Origin: Chondrilla cf. caribensis
Taxonomy: Eukaryota; Porifera; Demospongiae; Chondrillida; Chondrillidae
DNA length: 64,000 bases
Assembly (NCBI GenBank): GCA_964020155.1
Contig: OZ026559.1
Coordinates: 4,203,174 to 4,267,173, forward strand
Direction: 5' to 3'
Below the pieces are notes generated by a model. It ran no database searches and had not been told where the DNA came from. It saw only the letters and a program-made list of their open reading frames with translations. Below are positions 47,862-57,337 of the stretch, piece after piece. Both the position numbers and the translations under genes were made by a program. Position 1 is the stretch's first letter; each line of letters opens with the position of its first letter.

Positions 47862-48391
47862 TAGGGCTGCCACAATATATCGATATATCTATATATCATG
47901 ATACATTTAGCCTCGATTCAATGATATATCGATATACGTACTACAATGCTCTAAACTTAAAGTATATAAGTAATTTGAGCTAGTTCAAAAATCTTTCTTA
48001 GGTTCAGAAGAACCTTTGCTGAAGTTATTACATTCAGTGGAGCTTCAGCGCACAAATTCTAGTCCAATTTCTAATTGTTGGCATTCGAAATCGGCCATCT
48101 TTCTTCGTGCAATATAAATTAGAATATAAATTCATTATTGCGGTTACACGTAGCAACACATATTATATATGGAGCATAACATCAGGAGTGTGTGTGTTAA
48201 CCTAATTGAATAATTATATTTGAAAACTCTCACTAATGTACACAAGTGTACTACTATGCATGCAAATTTACTATTGAAATTAATAACTTGACAATGTATC
48301 TATAAAATTTAATCATGTATATCGTGATAATATTGTGATATAAAATGTCATGATAGATGATATAAGGTTAACAAATATCATGGCAGCCCTA
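47862..48391. mobile_element. 530-bp hAT-like MITE with 8-bp target duplication
   Basis: Ends TAGGGCTGCCACAATAT and ATATCATGGCAGCCCTA form imperfect inverted repeats with a perfect outer TAGGGCTGCCA. Perfect 8-base direct repeats ATAGTGAC flank it (47854-47861 and 48392-48399). An 8-bp duplication and a YAGGG-type end are the hallmarks of hAT elements. The interior is rich in ATATCGATATA palindromes and has no transposase frame. Confidence 0.88.
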
Positions 48392-48399
48392 ATAGTGAC

Positions 48400-48680
48400 A
48401 TCATAAGAACCCTCTGTGTTACGTCAACCACATGGAAAACACGTGTCCCCTCTTTGGTGGAGACTAGTCTCGTTCCCAAACCTATAGTCTTTGGGCTACT
48501 GTCTTCTATTCTTGTTAGAGTGCCTTTGGAGGATTAGCAATTTGTGTGAGTGCCAAATGATGGAGAATTTTCAAGATTTCTTTTGAACAGGTGATTTCCC
48601 TCTACTGGAGCTTCTTTTGGAGTAGGGGAATAAAGTGATGAAGAATGATTGAACTCCAAATGTGGTGCTAACCAACAGTT
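48400..48680. repeat. E-box/CRE-like module, diverged copy 7
   Basis: Recognisable order but low identity: TGTGTTACGTCAACCACATGG, AAAACACGTGTCC, TTTGAACAGGTGATTTCCCT, GGAGTAGGGGAATAAAGTGA, TTGAACTCCAAATGTGGT. Only one CACGTG remains. Confidence 0.5.
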
Positions 48681-48818
48681 CAAAGAATGTGATCTATTTT
48701 TACTGGCTTATCATATAGACTGTTCAACTCTAACCTTTCTATATAAAATGGATTCTTTTTACCTGTGTAAAAAGTGTAAAATGTGTGCTCAAATTGACTA
48801 TTATGTTTCATTCTATAT

Positions 48819-49067
48819 TTCGCCAATGATGACCACTATTGTGAATCAGGTAGCCATTCTTCACCATCTAGTAAATGATACAAGGACAATCCACTTGGGA
48901 CAGACAGGTTTGTCACTCCACATCCTGTTGCTGTGACAACAACCGTTTGCTGCATGTGGTTTTGGCACACATTACAGAACACTGCCAATTCTGATATTGA
49001 GGTTCGTTGGATGGACGCAAAGGGACATAGTACAGGCATTGAACAATTGGAGTTGTATGTGCACTGA
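48819..49067 (+). pseudogene. A6': fragment of an A gene (end of C-terminal domain)
   Basis: Encodes NDDHYCESGSHSSPSSK, then a TGA in place of TGG (Trp of KWYMDNP), then frame-shifted remnants of CCDNNRL, ITEHCQF and DIEVRWMDAKG, ending IEQLELYVH. Upstream domains are absent. As at A2', a module copy lies immediately 5' of the fragment. Confidence 0.8.
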
Positions 49068-49830
49068 ATCTCTATTGAGTATGAACTGTGTGTGGATTTC
49101 TTCTAATTGCTTTGCTATTGTTGAATTGATTGCTTTATTTGAACTATTGCAGTATTCATAAATATTGTTCAATCAATTGAATTAATTTCATTGGTTAATG
49201 ATTGAGATGCATGCTTACATGTCAATATAATAATACATTATACAGCAGGTATCAACATGTGCATACTTAGACAGTAGGCTCCATACAGACTGTGGTGAGT
49301 AGGTAAGGGATTTTCACATTATAACACAATCATAGCCTCCTGGAAACAAAGCTATATAATAAGAAGCACTTGTATACATGTTTTGATGATGCACACTATC
49401 TTATTGATATCGATTGATATCGGCATAGACCATTCATGAAGTCACACATTCAATGCACATTCACACACACACACACCACACCACACCACACACACACTTA
49501 ACTATACCTGCCGACTCCCAATACATACTAATAATTGTTATGAAGGTGTACATCTATGTACTAGCAATTGCAAATGTGTACTGGCTAGTTTGTATACATG
49601 CATTTTTATGGTAACTCCCAATTTGCCCGTGTTCAGATATCACTTACACACTCCCAGTCCTACACATTCTATCCTGTGAGTGTTTATGCTGTAGAAAGGG
49701 TGTTGTCTAGCAACATAATGAAGTCAGTTTCAATATTGAATGTCATTTTCATGTTATGACTGCTGTGGCTTTACTCACTCACAACAATAATACTAAAAAT
49801 ATTATGCATAATAATATTATGTATCTCTTA
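49068..49830. other. Intergenic region
   Basis: Contains a short interrupted CA microsatellite (about 49461-49497) and sequence related to the A2/A7 far-upstream flank. No gene is recognised. Confidence 0.4.
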
Positions 49831-50215
49831 CGAAAGCTGAGTGGAATTCAGCCTGCTAAGGGAGAAAGGAGAAAAGCGAAAAACCGGCAACTGCGGGACT
49901 CGAACCCAGGGTGTCTGACTAAAGCCGTCATAAACCACTGAGCCACGAAGCCACCACAGAAACCAGCCTGAGAACTGTAACATCGACTCGCGATAATCCA
50001 CACAGCCGTGTGGTCTCGCCGGTGTGTGACTGCAGTTAGCAGTAGTCACCGGTGTAGTATGAAAGGAGAATTGTGGAGGCTGGTTTCTGTGGTGGCTTCG
50101 TGGCTCAGTGGTTTATGACGGCTTTAGTCAGACACCCTGGGTTCGAGTCCCGCAGTTGCCGGTTTTTCGCTTTTCTCCTTCCTCCCTTAGCAGGCTGAAT
50201 TCCACTTAGCTTTCG
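49831..50215. mobile_element. Inverted pair of tRNA-derived SINE-like repeats
   Basis: Two nearly perfect arms of about 138 bases (49831-49969 and 50078-50215) in opposite orientation around a spacer of about 108 bases. Each arm contains a 70-base tRNA-like core (49886-49955 minus, 50091-50160 plus). The core has an A-box-like TGGCTCAGTGG and a B box GGTTCGAGTCC. The ends GGTGGCT and AGTTGCC pair over seven positions with three G-U pairs. The D stem is poorly formed, so these are tRNA-derived repeats rather than working tRNAs. The outer tails (CTTTTCTCC, CAGGCTGAATTCCAC) are part of the repeat. Confidence 0.72.
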
Positions 50216-50388
50216 TATCTGTCATACGCCTGCTTACTTATATATGATCATCTATGATTTAAGATTAGATGAAATGATTAAACCCACTAAAAACCGAGTA
50301 GACTAGGAGTAGTAGTGAAGACATCTAACGAAGTTAGTAAAAGAACTGTAACATTATGTATCTCTATTCTGTACTTCGATACCGAAGC

Positions 50389-50425
<37 letters not shown>

Positions 50426-50915
50426 TACCTACTGTCTTCTAATACATACTACGTATTATGAAGGTGTACATCAGTATGTATAGTTATCAGTTGCACAAGC
50501 TAATGTGTACGTGACTTGTGCATAAAACCCCTATGGTGGAAACTCTCCATTTGCTCATGTTTAGATATCCTTCCTATACTTCCAGTCCTATTATGTAGTA
50601 GACCCCCCACAGGACTATACCAACTCAATGATACAGTCTACCTTTTAGCCTGTGAGTGATTATGTTGTATCAAAAGTGTTGCCTAGCAACTTACATAATA
50701 AAGTCAATTTCAATTTGAAATGTCATTTTTGATGTTTTGACTGCTACCAGTTCACTGCAAGAGCTCTGTACTCTGAAATTCAACTCACTGCTATAATTGG
50801 GATCTGTGAATACACAAGAAACCTCATGAATGTTGTTCTATGTAATTATATGTCATGCAACATGGTGGATGTGTATTATGATGAGGTAATGCTATACTAA
50901 TGGCAATTTGAAATC
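50216..50915. other. A7 upstream region
   Basis: Contains a (CA)n tract (50391-50422). From about 50600 to the gene the DNA resembles the A2 upstream region (12280-12528). No gene is recognised. Confidence 0.5.
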
Positions 50916-50923
50916 TATTTAAA
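50916..50923 (+). promoter_or_regulatory. Candidate TATA element of A7
   Basis: TATTTAAA, 70 bases before the A7 start, is at the same position as TATTTGAA before A2, inside a block conserved between the two genes. Core promoter function is inferred. Confidence 0.45.
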
Positions 50924-50992
50924 CCTCAATCGTCACACTTTTGACCACAAGTGCTTAGTTCTAGTCTGTCCTCACTCAATGAACTGGACGCA

Positions 50993-52324
50993 ATGAATTC
51001 AAAGAAGACCTGTTTCTATGCTGTGTCTCTCTTTCTCGTATTCTTCACTCAGCACTGCTGTGGACAAGACATGAAGCTAAAAAAACCCCAACCCTCTCCA
51101 TCTCCATCTTCTTCTCAAAGTTCTGAACAGTGTAATGCAAGACACCTGCCAATGGGACCACTGGTAGGTCCTCCTGGTCGTGATGGTCGTGATGGTCTCC
51201 CCGGTCCAGCTGGTCCTCCAGGTGCTCCAGGCTCTCCAGGTCCCAGTGGAGTCAACCTTGATGAACTTCTTGAGATTGTTCGTTTGATGGCTAAAGAAGA
51301 ACTGAAGAACTTGACATCTGAAGATCATGAACCAGTGAAGGTTGTTGTGGAGTATGACAGCATGTGTCCTACAACTGCTATCCCTACCGCTCCACCTACA
51401 AGGAATCCACTAACACGTACATCTACAAAATCTCCATCCACAACCAAACGCCCTAACCCTCCAAGGCCACTACCTACTAGACCTCCAGTGAATGGATCGT
51501 GTGCTCAAGGGTTGACTAGAGATGACCCAGCTCTATCTTGCGACGACATCCTCATCTGTAACCCTTACCTTCCATCCGGCTACTACTGGATCACAACTAG
51601 ACACCAGCCAAATCAGAACAATGTCATTGTTGAAGTTTACTGTCACATGGAAGGGGACATCTGTAGAATGAGAGGACTGACTCGTGTAGCTCACCTCAAC
51701 ATGAGTGACCCTTCTGTCAACTGTCCTCCTCAACTGATCACAACCACTCAGTCTGGAAAGAGAATGTGCACCAGTCCAGTCCACGGCCCTCATTTCTCTT
51801 CTGTTGTGTTCAACACTTACAACATTGACTATAGTTTTGTATGTGGGAGAGCTATCGGGTTTGCACTTCGAGGACCACATGCCTTTTACTACAGCACAAT
51901 GGGATCTTACAAAACCATTGACCAAGCCTATATTGATGGGCTGTCCATTACTTATAGAGTAGATGGCAAACGCAAGCACATCTGGACCCTGGCTGGAGGT
52001 CATCAAGACCCTACTAATGGACGTAATTACAATTGTCCATGTGCTGGTGGCTCCACATACAATCCTCCATATTTCGTCAATGATGACCACTATTGTGAAT
52101 CAGGTAGCCATTCTGCACCATCTAGTAAGTGGTACATGGACAATCCACTTTGGGACGGACAGGGATGTCACTCTTCATCTCGTTGCTGTGACAACAAACG
52201 TTTACCATGGTTTTGGCGTATTTTACCAGAGAATACTGATTCTGGTATTGAAGTTCGTTGGATGGCACCTGCAGGCAGTTCATATGGTGTTGGTATTGCG
52301 TTCTTGGAGCTTTACATTCGTTAA
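50993..52324 (+). CDS. A7: secreted collagen-like protein with Cys-rich C-terminal domain (intact)
   Basis: 443 codons from MNSKKTCFYAVSLFLVFF, the same signal peptide as A2 (an in-frame ATG 14 codons upstream at 50951 would bury it). Then a Pro/Ser segment ([18 protein letters not shown]), [15 protein letters not shown], a short collagen (about 12 triplets), the helix segment with LLEIVRL, and a Thr/Pro linker. The domain starts CAQGLTRDDPALSC and continues GYYWITTRHQ, VYCHMEGDICR, LTRVAHLNMSD, GKRMC, FVCGRAIGFA, DGLSITY, HIWTLAGG, NCPCAGG, HYCESGSH, NPLWDGQGC, SRCCDN and GIEVRWMAP. The domain pairs with A1 while the 5' end pairs with A2, another sign of 5' exchange between subtypes. It is followed by a GT tract (52342-52378), as A1 is. 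Confidence 0.88.
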   Translation: MNSKKTCFYAVSLFLVFFTQHCCGQDMKLKKPQPSPSPSSSQSSEQCNARHLPMGPLVGPPGRDGRDGLPGPAGPPGAPGSPGPSGVNLDELLEIVRLMAKEELKNLTSEDHEPVKVVVEYDSMCPTTAIPTAPPTRNPLTRTSTKSPSTTKRPNPPRPLPTRPPVNGSCAQGLTRDDPALSCDDILICNPYLPSGYYWITTRHQPNQNNVIVEVYCHMEGDICRMRGLTRVAHLNMSDPSVNCPPQLITTTQSGKRMCTSPVHGPHFSSVVFNTYNIDYSFVCGRAIGFALRGPHAFYYSTMGSYKTIDQAYIDGLSITYRVDGKRKHIWTLAGGHQDPTNGRNYNCPCAGGSTYNPPYFVNDDHYCESGSHSAPSSKWYMDNPLWDGQGCHSSSRCCDNKRLPWFWRILPENTDSGIEVRWMAPAGSSYGVGIAFLELYIR

Positions 52325-52339
52325 CCTCAAGTGAATCAG

Positions 52340-52341
<2 letters not shown>

Positions 52342-52378
<37 letters not shown>
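52342..52378. repeat. (GT)n microsatellite after A7
   Basis: Begins 17 bases after the A7 stop, the same spacing as at A1. Confidence 0.95.
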
Positions 52379-52382
<4 letters not shown>

Positions 52383-52483
52383 GTGTCATAGCATAAAACC
52401 TTATGTACTACATAATAAGTGTCATGTAAATTTAATTAACGCTAAGAAATCCATTGCGCCCAACGTTTCATTTCCAATAAGAC

Positions 52484-52524
52484 CTCTCTCTCTCCCTCCC
52501 TCCCTCCCTCCCTCCCTCCCTCTC
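52484..52524. repeat. (CT/CCCT)n tract on the 3' side of the retroelement
   Basis: CTCTCTCTCC followed by CCCT repeats directly abuts the T run that marks the retroelement poly-A tail. It pairs with the long CT tract on the other side (56488-56703). Confidence 0.85.
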
Positions 52525-52824
52525 TTTTTTTTTTTTTTTTTTTTCCATGTCACCATTCATTATTAACAACAAAGGAAACCAGTACTGAGGACTGGTAGCT
52601 AACATGCATACTTAGAAATAAAATGAATAAAAAATAAGGGGAAAAAAAAACAAACAGGGTAATGGGACATGTGGGTTGACTAGCACTGCCAATTGTTCTG
52701 AAGAAAAAACAAGCACAGTATAGCTAAGACAACCGAATATGAACTGTAGACCTATGTGTATAACACTGAAATTGTTGAAAGAACACAGACTTACAAAGAT
52801 ACATTTACAAGTAGACAAAAGAGT

Positions 52825-55800
52825 TCAACCCAACCAGTTGCGCTTGCACCAGATGTTGTAAGATGCAGTGATGGTACGCCCAATGACATCACACTCGAAG
52901 GATCGCCTTTCGCTGGCCTTGGGCTTCAACACACGGTAGAGGTCCTGGAACCCATCAGTGTTGATGAAGCCTCTAGAGCCGACTTCAAGGGTGATGACCT
53001 GTGTCCTGTGGGTTCTTGAACAGGCAGTCTTCAGCTCCCTATACCTGTCGATCTTCCTCGCGGTGGCATGGCCTATGTTGGTCTCATATGGGATGGTGAG
53101 CTCAATGAGGTACATGGTGGAGGAGGACCAGATGACCATGTCCGGACGCTGATCTGTTAGAGCAATGTCCTGGGGGAAACAGAAGCTGAGATTGGGGAGA
53201 TCAGCGATAATCCGCATCCCTGAAGGAAGATGACGTTTGGAAAAGTCATAGATAGCTCTGAGAACATCATCATGCCTGGTGTTGAACCTCCTCAGTTCCA
53301 GAGCTGTCTTACAAGAGTTGAGGACATGGCTCAGAGACTGGTCCTGACCACAGAGCTGGCACTTGGGTGAAGACAGCTTCTTCCACCTGAACAGGTTGAG
53401 GTTATGTGGAAGAGTATCTGTCACCGCGTTCAGGGCAAACTTAAAGCACCACTCTGGAAGACTGGAGATGGCTGTGGACCAGTTCTGAGCAGGGCTTCCA
53501 TCAAACACCCTTGTAGTGAATCCTTGGACAGGTAAACTGTTGGTGTGAGCCAATCTTGATGATGTGTCCTCAGCCTGGATCTTGGACTTGACCAATGAGG
53601 TGATGTGTCTCTTTGTAGCACCAGGATCTGTCTTCATCACATCCACCACATCCAAGTGGGGTCGGAAGGAGGCACGCTGCTGATTAGTCTCTGCAATGGT
53701 TTGCTCAGATGCAATGGCCCGGACAGCGGGGTCCCTTGAGCACATGTGGGAACCAGCCTTGGCAGCATGAACCTTCTTGAAGGTGGTGACCAGATGGGGG
53801 AGTTCGAGACCTCCGTTGGACTTGGGGAGGAAGAGACGGTTGGGGTCGGCGGACTTGGCAAGACCACTCCATTTCTTTAGATATCTGGTGGCAATGGGCT
53901 GCAGCGTGTTCTGCAACCAGGAGATGGCTAGGTGAGATATGGAGAGGTCCCAAGTCAAACGGGGAAGGATGGCAACCTTGAACAGTGTGAGCTTCTGTTG
54001 GCGAGTGATGGGTGTTGCATCAACCTTCTGGAGCATGGATGACAGTTTGGCGATGAGATGATCCTTGGTCTCAGCTGAGGTAGAGTGGATGGCAACAGGG
54101 GCACCAAGGAAGCAGAACGTGGTGTCCCCAAGATAGGGAATAGGCTCACCACTGAGTGTGAGCTTGGGGTTGTAAGGTTTCCCTGTAGAGGCCTTGATGG
54201 CAAGGCACACACACTTGGGGACATTAGCCCTCATCCCAGACCAGGACAGCCAGGACTCAGTGAGACTGAGTATGTGCTGACACGAGGCAGGTCCATCACC
54301 AATGAGGGAGGTATCATCTGCATACTGCAGGAGGTTAATCTTCTTCCGGTAGGAGTTTAGGGTGTAGCCCAAATGGGAACAGCGTTGGACGATGGAGTCA
54401 ACCAGGGTGTTCATCACAGTGTTGAAGATGATCACTGACAGTGGGTCACCCTGGTAAACACCCAGTTGGAGTTGGATGGGGTTGGTTGTCCAGGACTTGG
54501 ATGAGATGACAGCTGTGAGCCCGTCATAAAGGTTGGAGACTAGGCTGATCATCTCAGGAGGGGCATGGTAGTGGGCTAGGGAGAAGGTGATTAAATCGTG
54601 ATGAACACTACCGAAGGCGTTCGCCAGATCGAGCCAACAAACGGACAAAGACTTGTGCCTCCTCTGGGCCTCACGGAGGATGGACAGCAACTTGAGGTGG
54701 TGCTCCGAACAACCTGGCACCCCGTCGATGAAGGCTTTCTGAGTGGCAGTGTTCAGGTAGTTGTTGTCCAGCATGTATGATAGCCACCTGCGCTTCACCA
54801 GGCTGGTGAAGACCTTGCTGATACATGACGTAAGGGCAATTGGGCGAAAGTTCGAGGGGTTGGTGGGGTCGTCTTGAGCCTTCATCTTGCCCTGGAGGCG
54901 GATGATGCCAACCTTCCACGGTGTAGGGTAGGTCTGTGTCATCCAGCAGCGGTTGAACATGTGAAGAAGCGCCGGAAACAGAGAAGGGCATCTCTTGATC
55001 ACCTCATATGATATCTGGTCAGCTGGGCTGGGGGCAGACGATGACTTCAGATTGGTGATGACCTTCCTCAGTTCTTCCTCTGTGAAAGGGTCGGTGGACA
55101 TGGGCGAGGAAGGCGGTGGACACTCTGGCATCCACTCAGGGCGGTGGAATGACCTGGCTGTGGTGGAGTAGACACGGGAGAAGTATGCTTCAGCTTCCTC
55201 TTTGCTGAAGGATGGCTGAATGGAGGAGCAGTTGTCGTTGTCGAGGATGTGGCGTGCAAACTTGTGTATATTGCGGCGACAGTCTTTCCTCATCATCTTG
55301 GCAGAGGCTTTTGAGGAGAGTTTCTTGGCTTCATTGACAAGTTTGCAGTGCTGACGAATGAGCCGGTGGAATTGGCTTGCCAAGGACCTGACCTCTTCAG
55401 GTGAGGAGCTACCCTTCCGGAGCTTGCGCAACTTCCTCTTAGCTTCCTTCTTCTCAGCTGAGATCAGCTGGATGGCCTGTTGCTTGGCAGGAGGCAGCTG
55501 CGTTCCATTGTGATGGTGACGATGGTGATAGGGTGCTGATTCACCAAACCTGGACAGCATGAACTTATACAGCTCCTGGATGATGACATTGTGCATGACA
55601 TTGACATCCGTGGCGCTGACAACAACAGGGGCAATATTAGCTTCCACAAAGTTGTCCGCCTCATCCCAATGAGTTTGGGTGGAGGGGAGCTTCACACGAG
55701 GAAGGAGCACGGGGGCGGGGGAGATGTTGTGGAGGACAGGTGGATGTGGTGATTGAGTGTGGGGGTGTTGACTAGGTGTTGATGAGCAGGTGTGAGGTGA

Positions 55801-56181
55801 TGCATTGTGGGGCAAATTAACAGGTGGTACAAGGAATGTGTTGATTTGTGGTGGATGAGGTGAGTAAGGAGCTGATGAGTGATGGATGCTAGAGGGTGAA
55901 TTTACATGATCAATAGATGAATTTGGGGGTGATGTATGGCATGAACTGAAAGGTGGTACAAAACAATTCTGGGGTTGGGGAGGATTAACGGGTGGTACAA
56001 CACTATTGATTATATGCGAGGAGTTGGGTTGAACAACACTACTGGCTGGATAAGATGGTGTAGGTGATACAAAACTATTGGTGTGGTGGGGTGAAGGGGA
56101 CGGTACAAAACTATTGGTGGGGTGGGGTGAAGGGGACGGTACAAAACTATGGTGGGGTGGGGTGAAGGGGACGGTACAAAA
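52825..56181 (-). CDS. R2-like reverse transcriptase with restriction-like endonuclease
   Basis: One frame is open from 56181 down to the stop at 52825. No clear ATG marks its start, and the N-terminal part is Pro/Ser/His-rich. Numbering from LPHNASPHT at 55815: residues 305-575 are the reverse transcriptase (RPIALTSCISKVF; WLDLANAFGSVHH with the first catalytic Asp; GVYQGDPLS; YADD at 499-502). About 580-700 are the thumb. 819-835 are a zinc knuckle Cys-x2-Cys-x7-His-x4-Cys (CQLCGQDQSLSHVLNSC). 889-950 are a PD-(D/E)xK restriction-like endonuclease with RPDMVIW, then ELTIPYE and RKIDRYREL, then EVGSRGF. The catalytic motifs are intact. Upstream of 56181 the repeat region continues in another frame, so the 5' part may carry a one-base deletion (about 56149). 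No N-terminal zinc finger or Myb part is seen. Confidence 0.85.
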   Translation of the reverse strand, partial: FCTVPFTPPHHSFVPSPSPHPTNSFVPSPSPHHTNSFVSPTPSYPASSVVQPNSSHIINSVVPPVNPPQPQNCFVPPFSSCHTSPPNSSIDHVNSPSSIHHSSAPYSPHPPQINTFLVPPVNLPHNASPHTCSSTPSQHPHTQSPHPPVLHNISPAPVLLPRVKLPSTQTHWDEADNFVEANIAPVVVSATDVNVMHNVIIQELYKFMLSRFGESAPYHHRHHHNGTQLPPAKQQAIQLISAEKKEAKRKLRKLRKGSSSPEEVRSLASQFHRLIRQHCKLVNEAKKLSSKASAKMMRKDCRRNIHKFARHILDNDNCSSIQPSFSKEEAEAYFSRVYSTTARSFHRPEWMPECPPPSSPMSTDPFTEEELRKVITNLKSSSAPSPADQISYEVIKRCPSLFPALLHMFNRCWMTQTYPTPWKVGIIRLQGKMKAQDDPTNPSNFRPIALTSCISKVFTSLVKRRWLSYMLDNNYLNTATQKAFIDGVPGCSEHHLKLLSILREAQRRHKSLSVCWLDLANAFGSVHHDLITFSLAHYHAPPEMISLVSNLYDGLTAVISSKSWTTNPIQLQLGVYQGDPLSVIIFNTVMNTLVDSIVQRCSHLGYTLNSYRKKINLLQYADDTSLIGDGPASCQHILSLTESWLSWSGMRANVPKCVCLAIKASTGKPYNPKLTLSGEPIPYLGDTTFCFLGAPVAIHSTSAETKDHLIAKLSSMLQKVDATPITRQQKLTLFKVAILPRLTWDLSISHLAISWLQNTLQPIATRYLKKWSGLAKSADPNRLFLPKSNGGLELPHLVTTFKKVHAAKAGSHMCSRDPAVRAIASEQTIAETNQQRASFRPHLDVVDVMKTDPGATKRHITSLVKSKIQAEDTSSRLAHTNSLPVQGFTTRVFDGSPAQNWSTAISSLPEWCFKFALNAVTDTLPHNLNLFRWKKLSSPKCQLCGQDQSLSHVLNSCKTALELRRFNTRHDDVLRAIYDFSKRHLPSGMRIIADLPNLSFCFPQDIALTDQRPDMVIWSSSTMYLIELTIPYETNIGHATARKIDRYRELKTACSRTHRTQVITLEVGSRGFINTDGFQDLYRVLKPKASERRSFECDVIGRTITASYNIWCKRNWLG

Positions 56182-56400
56182 CTATTGGTGGGGTGGGGTG
56201 AAGGGGACGTTGCAAAACTATTGGTGGGGTGGGGTGAAGGGAGTACTACAGTACTATTGGTGTGGTGGGGTGGAGGGGGTGATACAATACTATTAGTGTG
56301 GTGAGGTGAAGGGGATGGTACAATACTATTGGTGTGGTGGGATGAAGGGGGTGATACAAAACTACTAGTGGGGTGGGGTGAGGTGGGAGATACAATACTA
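56055..56400 (-). repeat. 36-bp coding minisatellite in the retroelement N-terminal region
   Basis: Nine to ten tandem units encode variants of SPSPHPTNSFVP on the minus strand. One unit near 56149 lacks a base (CACCATAGT against CACCAATAGT), which shifts the frame between the upstream and downstream units. Confidence 0.85.
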
Positions 56401-56485
56401 GTGTGGAAGGATGGGTAGGTGGATGGGACAGAGACAGTGGCATGCTCACGCCGTGATGGCAGGGGATCAGTAGGGGGGATACATT

Positions 56486-56703
<218 letters not shown>

Positions 56704-57311
56704 CGAAAAATGACAACTAGGATCTCAAATGACTTTTGAAACACTTTCTGACGTATTTGCTGCACACAGCGCAGAGTAAGAAATAAAAGTATTTTGCAAG
56801 AACCTTGCAAATTCTTGGTATTTATATTGCATATGAAATTTGTCATGGAAATTGTCATCGTGATGTCTCAATAAAAATTAATGCCTGTCAACATGGCTTC
56901 TACAATGGACGCCGTTTTTCACCTCACAAAAGTGAATGCCCGCTCTTCTTTTGAAAGAGTTAGGAGGAATACAACGGTAGAAAGTTGTAGATAGACTTAA
57001 TTATTGTTCTAAACAGCTGAGTGTCATCCTCAAACTTTACCTTGACGTTGGAGAAGCTGACAACGAATGAACTTTACACCAACGTGACGGAATAAGTGAG
57101 CGACTTGTGTTTGAAAACTTAGTATTTTGATATCATACTCAGTGCTCCATGCACTGCCCCTCTCTCCCACCCTGCTAACGAAAATTCACCATCAATTCGG
57201 TAATTGATACGGATGAATACAACAAAAGGTTCAAAATGATACATTTCCTACAAAATTAATAAAAAAGGCTTATGGTACAGTGGACAGTAACCACAGATCG
57301 AGGCAAATAGA
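56704..57311. other. Upstream region of the glycosyltransferase-like gene
   Basis: No repeats of the A/B array are seen here. It probably carries the promoter and 5' UTR, but no core element is obvious. Confidence 0.45.
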
Positions 57312-57337
57312 ATGGCTACTCTGTCAGATATACAGCA

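Noticed and set aside
49886..50160. Two functional tRNA genes
   Set aside because: A and B boxes and an acceptor-like pairing exist, but the D stem does not pair, the T stem has a mismatch, and the cores are embedded in longer repeat arms; a SINE-type origin fits better.
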